Part shown: one piece after another, positions 1-9,577 of the stretch
How positions within the stretch are numbered: position 1 is the stretch's first letter
Layout of the letters: each line of letters opens with the position of its first letter
Assembly: GCA_026671195.1 (NCBI GenBank)
Contig: JAPOHD010000068.1
Span: 1-64,000, forward strand
DNA: 64,000 nt
Direction of reading: 5' to 3'
DNA from: Draconibacterium aestuarii
GTDB taxonomy: Bacteria > Bacteroidota > Bacteroidia > Bacteroidales > Prolixibacteraceae
Notes under the pieces: generated by a model
Database searches by the model: none
What the model was told of the DNA's origin: nothing
The model's input: only the letters and a program-made list of their open reading frames with translations
Program-made: the position numbers and the translations under genes

Positions 1-62
1 TTAGAATTTATTACTTTCATAACTGGTATTTTGTAGCAACACCAATTTAGGTGAAAGTACCG

Positions 63-104
63 AAGCTGTAAAGCATTCATTTGAATAGTTTTACAGCTTT
101 TTTT
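63..104 (+). terminator. Rho-independent terminator of a gene left of the window
   Basis: A 10-bp stem (AAGCTGTAAA pairing with TTTACAGCTT) encloses a loop that has its own short ATTC/GAAT pairing, and a run of seven T follows on the plus strand. The T run makes it a plus-strand terminator, so it should end a transcript entering from the left. The minus-strand sulfatase also ends just to its right, but on that strand no U-tract follows the hairpin. Confidence 0.65.
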
Positions 105-167
105 CAACAATACTTGCGGATTTTAGGAAAAGGAACAAGTGGTTTTACGAAACTATATGTGTATTCG

Positions 168-1784
168 TTATTTTTGTTTTGCTTGTTGTTCAGCCCTTCT
201 TTGTCGGGCTTTTTCCTGATGGGCGAGATAAGCCTCCAGGTACTTTTTGTCGTTTTCATCGCTGTCTCCGTATTTGTTACGAAGTTCGGTAAGTTTGGCG
301 TGCAAATCTTTCTGAACATCAGTATAAGCCGGATCGTTGTAAATGTTTTTCATCTCGCTTGGATCGGTTTGTAGATCGTACATTTCCCATTCGTCGATGT
401 CGTAATAGAAGTGCATCAGTTTATAGCGTTCGGTGGCAACTCCATAGTGTCGTTTAACCATGTGTACCGATGGATATTCATAGTAGGTATAGTAAACAGC
501 ATCGCGCCACTCACCGGTTTTTCCACTTACCAAATCACGGAACGATTCACCTTGCATATCTGCAGGAACTTCAACTCCTGCATAATCGAGAAAGGTGGGT
601 GCAAAGTCGAGGTTTTGTACCAATTTATCAATTTTGGTGCCCGGGTTAATTTCTTTTGGATAACGCACCAGCAGAGGTGTACGGAATGATTCTTCATACA
701 TAAAACGTTTGTCGAACCAGCCATGCTCGCCCAAATAAAAACCCTGGTCGGAGGTGTACACCACAATGGTGTTTTCAGCCAATCCAGCTTCTTCCAGATA
801 GTCCAAAACTTCACCCACTCCATCGTCAACCGACTTTATAGTACGCAAATAGTCTTTAATATAACGATTGTATTTCCAGATGGCCAGTTCTTTTCCTTTC
901 AGTTTTGCTGCTTTCATGGCTTCGTTTTTTGGGGTGTATGCCGCCAGCCAATCTGCTTTCTGTTTTTCATTAAAACGTTGTAGTTCGTTTTCAAAACCTG
1001 TCGGATTTCCATCAGGATCGGTAATCATTTTAAAATCGTGTCCCCACTGGGCATGTCCATCCACTTGCATTTCCTGCGTGTGGGCAGCAGTGCCACGTCC
1101 TTCATAATCGTCGAAATAATTGGCTGGAGGATCAAATGTAATACCATCATACAGGTTCAGGTATTTAGGTGCCGGCTTCCAGTTACGGTGAGGTGCTTTT
1201 TGATGGTACAAGGCACAGAACGGTTTGTTGGGATCGCGTTTGTTCTTTAGCCAGTCCAGCATTGTTTCTGTAATAATTTCGGTACAATAACCTTCAAAAC
1301 GTTTTTTTTCGCCATTAACCAGAAAATCGGGATTGTAATATGCTCCCTGTCCTGGAAGTACCATAGAAAAATCAAATCCCTGAGGAAGACCGTCGAGATG
1401 TATTTTACCAATCATTGCGGTTTGGTAGCCGTTTGCCTGCAATAGTTTTGGAAAATTGTCCTGATCCCAGTTAAATGGCTGAGCATTATCAACTTTTCCG
1501 TTTATGAAACTGTGTTTTCCGGTTAACAATACGGCACGACTTGGTGCACATATCGAATTGGTTACACAGGCATGTGTAAAAATTGCACCTTCCTCGGCCA
1601 ATCGGTCTATGTTTGGTGTTTCGTTTAAATCATAACCATAAGCGCTAATGGCTTGATAGGCATGATCATCACTCATTATAAACAAGATGTTGGGTTTTTG
1701 TACTTCCTCTTTTGGCGTATTGCACGAAAAAAAGGCTGTACCCAAGAGTAGAATGATAATAGAGTTCAGTAGTCTTCGGTTCAT
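168..1784 (-). CDS. Formylglycine-dependent lipoprotein sulfatase (family S1)
   Basis: This is a sulfatase expected to remove sulfate esters from glycans at the cell envelope. The signal peptide ends in a lipobox with Cys21, so it is probably lipid-anchored. The active-site signature C-A-P-S-R is at residues 79-83, where Cys79 would be oxidised to formylglycine by an anaerobic or aerobic maturase not present here. Calcium ligands are Asp39-Asp40 and Asp346-Gln347, and Lys90, Lys127, His129, His194 and Lys359 lie where the catalytic residues of the family usually are. The length of 538 aa is normal for Bacteroidota S1 enzymes, and the general look is like the GlcNAc-6-sulfatase type subfamilies, but the substrate cannot be fixed from sequence alone. 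It is divergent from the SusC/SusD cassettes, which suggests a shared polysaccharide-utilisation role. Confidence 0.93.
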   Translation of the reverse strand: MNRRLLNSIIILLLGTAFFSCNTPKEEVQKPNILFIMSDDHAYQAISAYGYDLNETPNIDRLAEEGAIFTHACVTNSICAPSRAVLLTGKHSFINGKVDNAQPFNWDQDNFPKLLQANGYQTAMIGKIHLDGLPQGFDFSMVLPGQGAYYNPDFLVNGEKKRFEGYCTEIITETMLDWLKNKRDPNKPFCALYHQKAPHRNWKPAPKYLNLYDGITFDPPANYFDDYEGRGTAAHTQEMQVDGHAQWGHDFKMITDPDGNPTGFENELQRFNEKQKADWLAAYTPKNEAMKAAKLKGKELAIWKYNRYIKDYLRTIKSVDDGVGEVLDYLEEAGLAENTIVVYTSDQGFYLGEHGWFDKRFMYEESFRTPLLVRYPKEINPGTKIDKLVQNLDFAPTFLDYAGVEVPADMQGESFRDLVSGKTGEWRDAVYYTYYEYPSVHMVKRHYGVATERYKLMHFYYDIDEWEMYDLQTDPSEMKNIYNDPAYTDVQKDLHAKLTELRNKYGDSDENDKKYLEAYLAHQEKARQRRAEQQAKQK

Positions 1785-1989
1785 GGTGTTGTTTTTTTGA
1801 TTTAATAAACTACTGCAATTTTAATAAAAAGAAAACGTAAGGTGAAATTAAAACAGATTCATTTTATAAGTCTTTATCAAGTATTAAATAAAATTAAAGA
1901 ATCAAAAAATAGAAAAACGGAATTGTAACTTGTTAAGGGTAAATAGGCTTAAAAGACAAAATCAAAATAAATATAATTATAAAGAATAT

Positions 1990-2048
1990 ACACTTATTAA
2001 AAAAAATTAATTAAAATTTGCATTTGGGTTAAAAATGTGTTTACATTG
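1990..2048 (+). promoter_or_regulatory. Conserved promoter block of the decayed ROK cassette
   Basis: The 57 bp here match the block in front of the intact ROK gene at 8310 almost base for base. It contains TTTG at 2017-2020, a 21-bp spacer, and TACATTG at 2042-2048, which fits the Bacteroidota -33/-7 promoter pattern (TTTG, TAnnTTTG) with one base missing from the -7 element. The spacer core GTTAAAAATGTGTT is identical in both copies and could be an operator. Conservation here, while the gene behind it has decayed, suggests that it may still drive SusC. Confidence 0.5.
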
Positions 2049-2076
2049 TGCCTGAAATTAAAACTTGTTAACTAAG

Positions 2077-2463
2077 ATGGTTCTGATAAAAAATATCAAT
2101 GATATCACTTTAGTCGGTAATGAACGAGAACACTACCGAAGAAAAAATGGAATTCCGGATCTTTTGTGTGGTCATGTAACACTTTCTGTAAGGGCTCTTT
2201 CTGCAAGGATAGGTGTAAGCTCGCTAAAGGTCATAACTCTATTTAAAAAAATAGGCAATCTTAATTTAGTAGAATTACGAGGTGTTGGAGCGTCAGAAGG
2301 CCAAAACCAACCAGTATATGCTCCCTGCTCAGTATTCTACAATTCAATAGTATTAAGCACAAATTTCAAGAAATACAGAAACGAAATCTCAGAAAACTGG
2401 GAATAGTCCGGACAGTCAGGAGTAATCGCAAAGTTATTCCCAAAGCTGTTTCGCGATGTATAA
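2077..2463 (+). pseudogene. Decayed ROK-family regulator with large internal deletion
   Basis: The first 75 or so codons clearly match the N-terminal winged helix of the ROK regulator at 8310: they share the M-x-L-I start, the ITLVGNE-like segment and an RIGVS helix. The last 105 bp (2359-2463) match the final 105 bp of the same gene at DNA level, including the tail that runs into the SusC start. About 840 bp in between, which encode the whole sugar-binding half, are gone. The join is followed by a frameshift, and translation would stop at 2406. A short DNA-binding peptide could still be made from ATG 2077, a start chosen by alignment. The most likely reading is a dead copy left after duplication of the ROK-SusC-SusD cassette. 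Confidence 0.88.
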
Positions 2464-2508
2464 TTCAGTTAATTATTAATCTTTTAAAAATCATTTAAAT
2501 TCAAATCT

Positions 2509-5500
2509 ATGCAAAAGATTTTGTTAATCTTTGGCCTATGCTTTGCGCTGTTTACCAGTGCTTACGCACAGCAAAAAGTAACCGGTACGGTTACAGATGA
2601 AGATGGCGCCGGAATTCCCGGAGCATCCATTGTTCAGAAGGGAACCAGCCATGGTACTATTACCAATATCGATGGTGAGTACACAATTGATGTTCCTGAA
2701 AATGTTACTCTGGTTTATTCGTTCGTAGGAATGAAAAACGAGGAGGAACTAGTTTCAAATCGTTCAGTAATAAATGTAACCATGAAGGTTGATGCAATTG
2801 GTATCGACGAAGTTGTGGTAACTGCCCTTGGTATTAAAAGAGACGCCAAAGCGCTTGGTTATGCCATGACAGAAGTAAAAGGTGAGGACGTTGCCTCGAC
2901 AAATACGGTTAACCCGGTGCAGGCACTTCAGGGGAAATCTGCAGGTTTAAGTATTGGTGGATCCGATGGTGGATTGGCAGGTAACAGCAAAATTCAGATT
3001 CGTGGTGTTTCTGTTTTGAACTCCAACAACAACCAGCCTATTTTTGTAATCGACGGTGTTATTGTTGAGAATGAAGTTTCTAATGCCGGCGAGTGGAGCG
3101 ACAATGCCAACGACTTTGGTAATATGCTTAAAAACTTAAATCCCGATGATTACGAATCGATTTCAGTACTGAAAGGTGCTGCAGCTACTGCACTTTACGG
3201 TTCGCGCGGTATTAACGGAGCTATTATAATTAAAAACAAAGATGGTAAAGGCCGTAAAGGACTGGGAGTAAAAGTTACCCAATCAATTGGGTTTGATCAT
3301 GTTTATGCCCAGCCAGATATGCAATACGAATTTGGTCCTGGTGATCTAGTCGGATATATTGGCTATGGTAATAAGGATGAAAATGGCAATTATTATAAGT
3401 ATGATTATACGCAGGCTTACACCCGTGAAATTAATGGGCAGCAGGTGATGACAAAAATCGGTAATCCAAATGCCGGCTTCCTTTGGGGACCAAAATACGA
3501 TGGTCGTCCGATTGAAGATTTTGACGGCGTTATCAGATCTTACGAAGGATATGAGAATTCGATGGTAGATGCTTATGATATAGGTGTTAACTCGAATACC
3601 TCTTTAGCATTAAATGGGGCCAACGATAAAGGTAGTTTCTACTTGTCGAATTCATATAACAAAAGAGAAGGAACCGGACCTAGCGATGAATTTGAAAGAT
3701 ATTCAACTTTATTTAAAGGTTCGTACAATTTAGCAAAATGGTTAAGAGCAGATGCATCCGTATCTTTTACCAATTCAAAGGTAACCAATCCGGGTAATTC
3801 TTTGTCGTTAAACTATGCTACAGGAAGCTGGGCCGGATGGTACGATACCAAACGATGGAAAAATAGTGATGTTTACCAGGCTTCACACGGAGGTGTTCCT
3901 AACAATAATTATGGCGATATTTACGGAAATGTTCCGGGTAACTCCACATGGTTTAACTATAATTTAGATACAGAAACACGTAATGAGCAAGTTACGCGTC
4001 CTATTGTTCGTTTAACTGCCGATCTTACTGACTGGATGTCGGTAACAGTAGAAGGTAATATGAACCACTACACTAAATTTTACGAAAAGAAAGATTTAGG
4101 TACCGGTTATGCCAAGGAAGGTGGTGGCTATGAAATACGTCATGACCTTGATGTGAGTCGTACCGGAAAATTGGTGGTTAATATGAAGAAAGAATTAGGC
4201 GATTTTTCTGTTAACGGTATGCTTGGTGGCGAATTATGGGATCAGGAAAAATCTTATAGCCGCACTCGTACCGACGGTGGATTAATTGTTCCCGGTAAGT
4301 TTTTTATTGATAACTCAAAAAGAACGGTTTTAGGAGAGGCAAAAATTCAGGGAACCAAACAAATCAACTCATTGTACTTCCTGGCAAGTGCAAGCTGGAA
4401 AGACCAACTCTTCCTTGATGTTACCGGACGTAACGACTGGTCATCTGCCTTGGTATATTCTGATGGAACGGGTAACTTCTCGTATTTCTATCCTTCGGTG
4501 AGTGGTTCTTGGATCTTTACCGAATCATTCGCAATGCCTGATGCTATCTCGTTCGGTAAATTACGTGCATCGTGGGCTCAGGTTGGTAACGATACAAGTC
4601 CTTACTTCATAAACCAGGGATATCAATCGGAAAACTGGGAAATGGATGGAGGGAATAATATCTATCTGAATACTAAATCAACCACAATGGTTGATCCGAG
4701 CATTAAACCCGAGCGTAAAAATTCATTCGAAGTGGGTGCCGATGTACGTTTGTACAACAATCGTTTAAGTCTTGATGTGGCTTATTATAACGAGGCTATT
4801 AAAAACCAAATTTCTACTGTTGATCTTCCTGCCGAATCAGGACTACAGAAGATGCTGACAAATGTGGGTACCATGACCAACAGCGGTATTGAGTTATCGT
4901 TTGGTTTTGTTCCGGTACAAACAAAAGATTTCGAGTGGAAATCAACATTTAACTACTGGAAAAATAAAACGGTAATTTCGGATTTAGTTGATGAAGTTGG
5001 TGCGTATACTGTTTTGGCAGGTAATATAACCTATGGAAACTACCGTGTTGGTTCTGTTGCATTCGAAGATGGAGAATACGGTGTTTTAATGTCGGACATT
5101 CTGCCAAAGGTTGATGAGAATGGCAATAAAGTTCTAACCTGGAGAGATGACAAAAGAGGTGCTCACTATACAAGAAGCGGTGAAGTGCAGGAAGTAGGAA
5201 AAATAAACCCAGACTTTGAAGGTTCATGGGATAACTCTTTCCGATACAAAAATCTATCACTTTCGGTATTGTTGGACGCTCGTTTTGGAGGTCACATTGC
5301 TTCTTACTCAAATCGTTACGGAACAGCTTATGGTATTCTGGGCACTTCGCTGAAATATCGCGATGAGGAGCATGGAGGTATTACCTGGACCAGCCAATAT
5401 CCTGATACAAAAGGACAGGTGTTTACAGATGGTATGATTCCCGAAGGTATTTTTTCAGACGGACAGATGGTAACTACCCCTGCCGGTGAAAGTGTAAATG

Positions 5501-5874
5501 TTGGAGGACTGACTTACCGTGAAGCATACGAAGCAGGTTATGTTGAGCCAACACACGCAAGTTTTAATACTTACTTTAATAATTCATGGGGCAACGGAGT
5601 TATAAACGACGACTGGTTCACTGAAGTTAAATACATTGCTATTCGTAATATCTCGGTAGGATACAATTTACCTAAAACTTTGGCAAAGAAAATTAAAGCA
5701 CAAAACTTATATGTTTCGTTAAATGCCCGTAACATAGGTTATTTGTATAACTCAATGCCAAACAACCTGAATCCGGAAAGTTTCCGTGGAACAACAAGTA
5801 ACTACTCGTATTTCGAGCGGAACTTTACGCCATACACAGCAACATATACCATGTCAGTAAGTATTGATTTTTAA
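2509..5874 (+). CDS. SusC/RagA-family TonB-linked outer-membrane protein, cassette 1
   Basis: This is a TonB-dependent glycan importer of the outer membrane that works with the SusD partner just downstream. It has a 20-residue signal peptide ending in A-Y-A, a CarboxypepD_reg-like domain at about 21-110, a TonB plug at about 115-245 (with the IRG, VIDG and ALYGSRG motifs typical of SusC), and then a large beta-barrel that ends in an aromatic residue (S-I-D-F). The length of 1121 aa is standard. It starts 45 bp after the ROK remnant and is followed by its SusD after 19 bp. It is a close paralogue of the protein at 9578 along its whole length, so the pair arose by tandem duplication. The ligand is unknown. 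Confidence 0.96.
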   Translation: MQKILLIFGLCFALFTSAYAQQKVTGTVTDEDGAGIPGASIVQKGTSHGTITNIDGEYTIDVPENVTLVYSFVGMKNEEELVSNRSVINVTMKVDAIGIDEVVVTALGIKRDAKALGYAMTEVKGEDVASTNTVNPVQALQGKSAGLSIGGSDGGLAGNSKIQIRGVSVLNSNNNQPIFVIDGVIVENEVSNAGEWSDNANDFGNMLKNLNPDDYESISVLKGAAATALYGSRGINGAIIIKNKDGKGRKGLGVKVTQSIGFDHVYAQPDMQYEFGPGDLVGYIGYGNKDENGNYYKYDYTQAYTREINGQQVMTKIGNPNAGFLWGPKYDGRPIEDFDGVIRSYEGYENSMVDAYDIGVNSNTSLALNGANDKGSFYLSNSYNKREGTGPSDEFERYSTLFKGSYNLAKWLRADASVSFTNSKVTNPGNSLSLNYATGSWAGWYDTKRWKNSDVYQASHGGVPNNNYGDIYGNVPGNSTWFNYNLDTETRNEQVTRPIVRLTADLTDWMSVTVEGNMNHYTKFYEKKDLGTGYAKEGGGYEIRHDLDVSRTGKLVVNMKKELGDFSVNGMLGGELWDQEKSYSRTRTDGGLIVPGKFFIDNSKRTVLGEAKIQGTKQINSLYFLASASWKDQLFLDVTGRNDWSSALVYSDGTGNFSYFYPSVSGSWIFTESFAMPDAISFGKLRASWAQVGNDTSPYFINQGYQSENWEMDGGNNIYLNTKSTTMVDPSIKPERKNSFEVGADVRLYNNRLSLDVAYYNEAIKNQISTVDLPAESGLQKMLTNVGTMTNSGIELSFGFVPVQTKDFEWKSTFNYWKNKTVISDLVDEVGAYTVLAGNITYGNYRVGSVAFEDGEYGVLMSDILPKVDENGNKVLTWRDDKRGAHYTRSGEVQEVGKINPDFEGSWDNSFRYKNLSLSVLLDARFGGHIASYSNRYGTAYGILGTSLKYRDEEHGGITWTSQYPDTKGQVFTDGMIPEGIFSDGQMVTTPAGESVNVGGLTYREAYEAGYVEPTHASFNTYFNNSWGNGVINDDWFTEVKYIAIRNISVGYNLPKTLAKKIKAQNLYVSLNARNIGYLYNSMPNNLNPESFRGTTSNYSYFERNFTPYTATYTMSVSIDF

Positions 5875-5893
5875 TTTTTAAAATTTAGTAAAA

Positions 5894-7729
5894 ATGAAGA
5901 CTACATATAAATTAATATTTGCTCTGATTTTTATTTTTTCGATTGGATGTGACAGGTTTTCCGACCTTAACTCAGATCCATCCGATCTTACAGAGCCGGA
6001 TTTGAGATTCTCTATGACCAAAGCCATAGAGCAAATGTACGATAACGACTACACCATTTGGTTTTACAATAACTTTCAGTACATCCATCCCTGGATTCAG
6101 GTGGGTACCATGCAGGGTGGAAATGCCGGCGATTTTAACCAAATGGGACCTGATGCCGAACAAAACATTTATGCAAAGTTATTTCCACAAACCATGGATA
6201 TTCGCTATCGCATCGATGAAATGGAAGAGGGAACAAAAGAAACATATCAGGCATTGCGCGCAATGACTTTTCCAATTCAAATTGCACCTGCATTAACAAA
6301 TACCGATAATACCGGTTCGTTAACCTATACTGAAGCGGGTTTGGCTCCTTACACCAATCCTCCGTTATTGACACCGGTTGTGGATAACCAGGAAACTTTG
6401 TTTACCACCTGGTTGGCTGAACTGGATGAAGCTATTGAAGGATTAACTGCCGATAATCAATTCTCAATGAGTAGTCAGGATGCTATTTACGGCGGCGATT
6501 ACACAAAATGGGCAAAATATTGCAATCTTTTAAAACTTAGAATTGCAGCCCGTTTGGTAACTCAAAACCGTACAAAAGCGCTCAGTATTGTTGAAGAAGT
6601 TGCTAACTCATCAGTTGGTTATATGGATGAATTAAATGATGATTTCATTTATAGAAGAAATGTAAAATATTTTGGTACAGGTAACGGAATGTGGATTGGT
6701 TACGCAGGCAGAAATCTGGTTGACTTTTTGTTGGAAAACAAGGATCCTCGTGTACGTTTTATTTTCGATAAAAACGATTTTAATGGTGAGGTTGTTCAGG
6801 CTTTTATCGATGCAGGAAAAGATTTACCACCATATATCGAGCCTTTGGTAAAGTATGATACTGGCGGAAATTTTGCAGGATGGGAAGGTGATGGCGAACC
6901 ATGGGTGCGTTACCATGGTGCTCCTGTTTCTCCTGACGCGACATTGGATCCAGCTAACGATATATATTTTAACCAGAGTGCAACCAATCAAATCGAGAAT
7001 AAATCATACGATGCCTTATCGTTGTATTCTGAGAAGCTGACGCGTACATCTTATCGGTTTACTTATCCAACAAAACCTGGCGGACGGGTTATTGAACTTA
7101 GAGACAATGAGCCTCCACATAACGTTGTTTTGGGATCGGCAGCTGAAACCAATCTTTATTTTGCCGAGTTCAAATTGTTAGGGGCAAACCTTCCTAAAAG
7201 TGCGCAGGAATATTTAAACTGGGGAGTGGAGTTGTCGGTTAAACGTGCCGATAAATTGGCCGAAAACCAACAAATGCCATATTATAATGGCGATCCGGTT
7301 TATACAAATGAGATCGATGCAGATGCAGCAGCTACAAAGTTGAGAGATGGTGAAATTGCTGAATTGTTAAGCCATTCAGCTTACGATCTTTCTATCGATG
7401 CATTGGAAAAAGTGTATATTCAGCAGTACATTAATTTTATGAATACTCCGAATGATTTATGGACACTGGTTCGTCGTTCAGGTATTCCGAAAAAAGGTAG
7501 TGCTTATCTTCCATGGGAGAACTTCACCCTTTCAGATCAAGATGTTTCTGTTCCGCGCCGTTTTGTTGTGGATACTCCAACTGAAGATGATTTGAATTTT
7601 GCAAACAAAAAGGCTTCAATCGATGAACAGGGTTTTACATCTGGTACAAATAGTCCGTCTGTTTTAGAAAGTGAAAGATTGTGGTTTGATGAAAACAATC
7701 CTGCTTACGGAGCCGGTCCAAATAATTAA
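5894..7729 (+). CDS. SusD/RagB-like nutrient-binding lipoprotein, cassette 1
   Basis: This surface lipoprotein should form the lid that captures glycan above the SusC barrel. The signal peptide has the lipobox S-I-G-C with Cys19, and the rest is the TPR-like helical fold of the SusD-like-2 type (611 aa, longer than classic SusD at about 550). The C-terminus contains the W-x-x-x-R-R-S-G-x-P motif (TLVRRSGIPKKG region) common in this subgroup. It lies 19 bp behind SusC and ends before a clear terminator. Its first 14 residues are identical to those of the paralogue at 12967, and the two align throughout. No binding residues can be assigned to a sugar. Confidence 0.95.
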   Translation: MKTTYKLIFALIFIFSIGCDRFSDLNSDPSDLTEPDLRFSMTKAIEQMYDNDYTIWFYNNFQYIHPWIQVGTMQGGNAGDFNQMGPDAEQNIYAKLFPQTMDIRYRIDEMEEGTKETYQALRAMTFPIQIAPALTNTDNTGSLTYTEAGLAPYTNPPLLTPVVDNQETLFTTWLAELDEAIEGLTADNQFSMSSQDAIYGGDYTKWAKYCNLLKLRIAARLVTQNRTKALSIVEEVANSSVGYMDELNDDFIYRRNVKYFGTGNGMWIGYAGRNLVDFLLENKDPRVRFIFDKNDFNGEVVQAFIDAGKDLPPYIEPLVKYDTGGNFAGWEGDGEPWVRYHGAPVSPDATLDPANDIYFNQSATNQIENKSYDALSLYSEKLTRTSYRFTYPTKPGGRVIELRDNEPPHNVVLGSAAETNLYFAEFKLLGANLPKSAQEYLNWGVELSVKRADKLAENQQMPYYNGDPVYTNEIDADAAATKLRDGEIAELLSHSAYDLSIDALEKVYIQQYINFMNTPNDLWTLVRRSGIPKKGSAYLPWENFTLSDQDVSVPRRFVVDTPTEDDLNFANKKASIDEQGFTSGTNSPSVLESERLWFDENNPAYGAGPNN

Positions 7730-7765
7730 AATGTAGTAGATTAAAAATTTAAGTGTGGCATAAAT

Positions 7766-7797
7766 AAACCGCTGTTCTTCGGAGCAGCGGTTTTTTT
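7766..7797 (+). terminator. Rho-independent terminator of cassette 1
   Basis: A 9-bp stem (AAACCGCTG / CAGCGGTTT) with a 10-nt loop is followed by a T run. The same stem sequence closes cassette 2 at 14868, which shows that the terminator was copied together with the genes. Confidence 0.9.
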
Positions 7798-8239
7798 GTA
7801 TTACCAATTTGATTATAAGCGGTATTGTCAGACTCATTTGATGTAGCCTGGTTTTTATTTTTCCACCGGTTGTTTAAAGAGATTTTTCCACTTCTTTTTA
7901 AGTCAGCAGAAACAACTTGAAGATATTTTGAAGTGTTTTACTCTATGAAAATGAGCATGATATATGTTGAGATTGTGTGCAATTATGTTTTCTAATAGTA
8001 TTTAAATGTATACAGGCCCATCGTAAAATTAAAACTTAAGTTTGAATGAAAACGGATAGCAAAGTCGTATTTAGCTTATACGTAAATTTCATTTTTGAAT
8101 GTTTTTACTTTAGGTTTGAATATTTAAATAATAAAAAGTTAAAGTGTAAGTGTATCTAAAATAAATATGTGTAAAGTGTTATTGGAAAGGGCAATAATAT
8201 TTAAAAATTCAAACACTTATTAAAAAAAATTAAAAATAA
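7798..8239. other. AT-rich intergenic spacer between cassettes 1 and 2
   Basis: This 440-bp stretch carries no convincing reading frame. It is strongly AT-rich toward its right end, where it becomes the conserved upstream block of the ROK gene (from 8213). No repeat or RNA gene was recognised. Confidence 0.5.
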
Positions 8240-8271
8240 TTTGCATATGCGTTAAAAATGTGTTTAACTTG
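8213..8271 (+). promoter_or_regulatory. Promoter block of the intact ROK-SusC-SusD cassette
   Basis: TTTG at 8240-8243, a 21-bp spacer and TAACTTG at 8265-8271 form a Bacteroidota-type promoter about 40 bp before the ROK start. The block is nearly identical to that at 1990-2048. Because SusC begins only 41 bp after the ROK stop, this promoter probably serves the whole cassette, and the regulator may control itself here. Confidence 0.55.
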
Positions 8272-8309
8272 CATAAGAATTTAACGATACTTAACTATTC
8301 TTAACTAAA

Positions 8310-9536
8310 ATGATCCTGATTGAAGATATCCATGATATTGATCTTACAGGTAATGAACTTAAAAATTACCGAAGTAAAAAAAGAATACTGGATCTTTTGT
8401 ATCGCTACGATACACTTTCCGCAACGGCTCTTTCAAAAAGGATAGGCGTAAGTTTACCAAAGGCCATTGCTCTGTTAAAAGAATTAAGCAATCTTAATTT
8501 AGTAGAATCACGCGGGGCCGGCAAATCGAGAGGCGGAAGAAAACCCATGTTGTTTGGATTAAAGAACGATTCCATTTTTGTTGTTGCCTGCGAATTGGGT
8601 CGATTTAAAGGTAAAATTGGGATTTATGATTCGCACACCCAGCTGGTAGCACCAGTTTCTGAGTTTGCCACATCGGTAGATGATGAAGAGTTGGTTGACA
8701 AAATTTATAGCAACGCGCAAAAAATTATTCGTAAAAATAAGATTGACGATAGCCGCGTATTAGGCATAGGATTAGCCATGCCGGGTTTGGTCGACGAACT
8801 GCAGGGAATAAATTATACCATTAAAAACAAAGCTTTTCAGAATGTTAAGGAACGTTTGCAAAAAAAGTTCCATGGTTTGGTATATGTAAATAACGATGCT
8901 CGCATGCAGGCATATGGCGAATTTATTTTTGGAGAAGCAATTGGCCATAACAATGCGATGATTATCAACTGGAACTGGGGACTGGGACTGGGAATGATAC
9001 TGGATGGCAAACTTTATAACGGAGCAACCGGTTTTGCCGGTGAATTGTCGCACACCAAGTTTGTGGACGACGGAGAACTTTGTATCTGCGGGAAACGAGG
9101 TTGTTTAGAAACCGTTACTTCGGCCTATGTGCTTATTGCAAAAGCCAAAGAAGCGATTAAACAAGGTAAAATATCGCAATTAACCGAAAAATTTAAAAAC
9201 AGAGAGGAAGACCTGGGAATTGAAGATATTATTCAGGCAGCCAAATTGGGTGATGAATTTTCAATTGCCCTGATAAATGAAGTGGGACTTGCACTGGGGA
9301 AGGCTCTTTCGAAAACGATACAGTTATTAAATCCCGATATTATTGTTTTGGGAGGAGTCGTTTCGGAAGCCAATCAATATGTGCTTACGCCCATTCAGCA
9401 AGCAATAAATCAACATTGTTTAGAACAAATTTCAGGAAATACAAAAATTGTAATCTCAGAGGACTGGAAACAGTCAGGATTACAGGGCGTAACTGCCATG
9501 TTGTTTCAGAAGCTATTTAGCGATATGTATAAGTAA
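8310..9536 (+). CDS. ROK-family transcriptional regulator, cassette 2
   Basis: This is a NagC/XylR-type regulator of the adjoining SusC/SusD genes. Residues 20-80 form a winged helix-turn-helix (S-A-T-A-L-S-K-R-I-G-V-S region). Residues 88-400 form the ROK actin-like sugar-binding fold, with G-E-L-S-H at 244-248 and the zinc motif C-I-C-G-x-x-G-C-x-E (Cys258, Cys260, Cys265). The segment N-N-D-A-R-x-Q-A-x-G-E keeps Asp196 at the place of the kinase catalytic base, so sugar kinase activity cannot be excluded, although the N-terminal DNA-binding domain makes regulation more likely. The length of 408 aa is normal. It precedes SusC by 41 bp. The effector is likely to be a mono- or oligosaccharide freed from the target glycan. 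Confidence 0.94.
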   Translation: MILIEDIHDIDLTGNELKNYRSKKRILDLLYRYDTLSATALSKRIGVSLPKAIALLKELSNLNLVESRGAGKSRGGRKPMLFGLKNDSIFVVACELGRFKGKIGIYDSHTQLVAPVSEFATSVDDEELVDKIYSNAQKIIRKNKIDDSRVLGIGLAMPGLVDELQGINYTIKNKAFQNVKERLQKKFHGLVYVNNDARMQAYGEFIFGEAIGHNNAMIINWNWGLGLGMILDGKLYNGATGFAGELSHTKFVDDGELCICGKRGCLETVTSAYVLIAKAKEAIKQGKISQLTEKFKNREEDLGIEDIIQAAKLGDEFSIALINEVGLALGKALSKTIQLLNPDIIVLGGVVSEANQYVLTPIQQAINQHCLEQISGNTKIVISEDWKQSGLQGVTAMLFQKLFSDMYK

Positions 9537-9577
9537 TCTATTAATTAATCTATTAAAAACCACTTAAATTAAAATCT

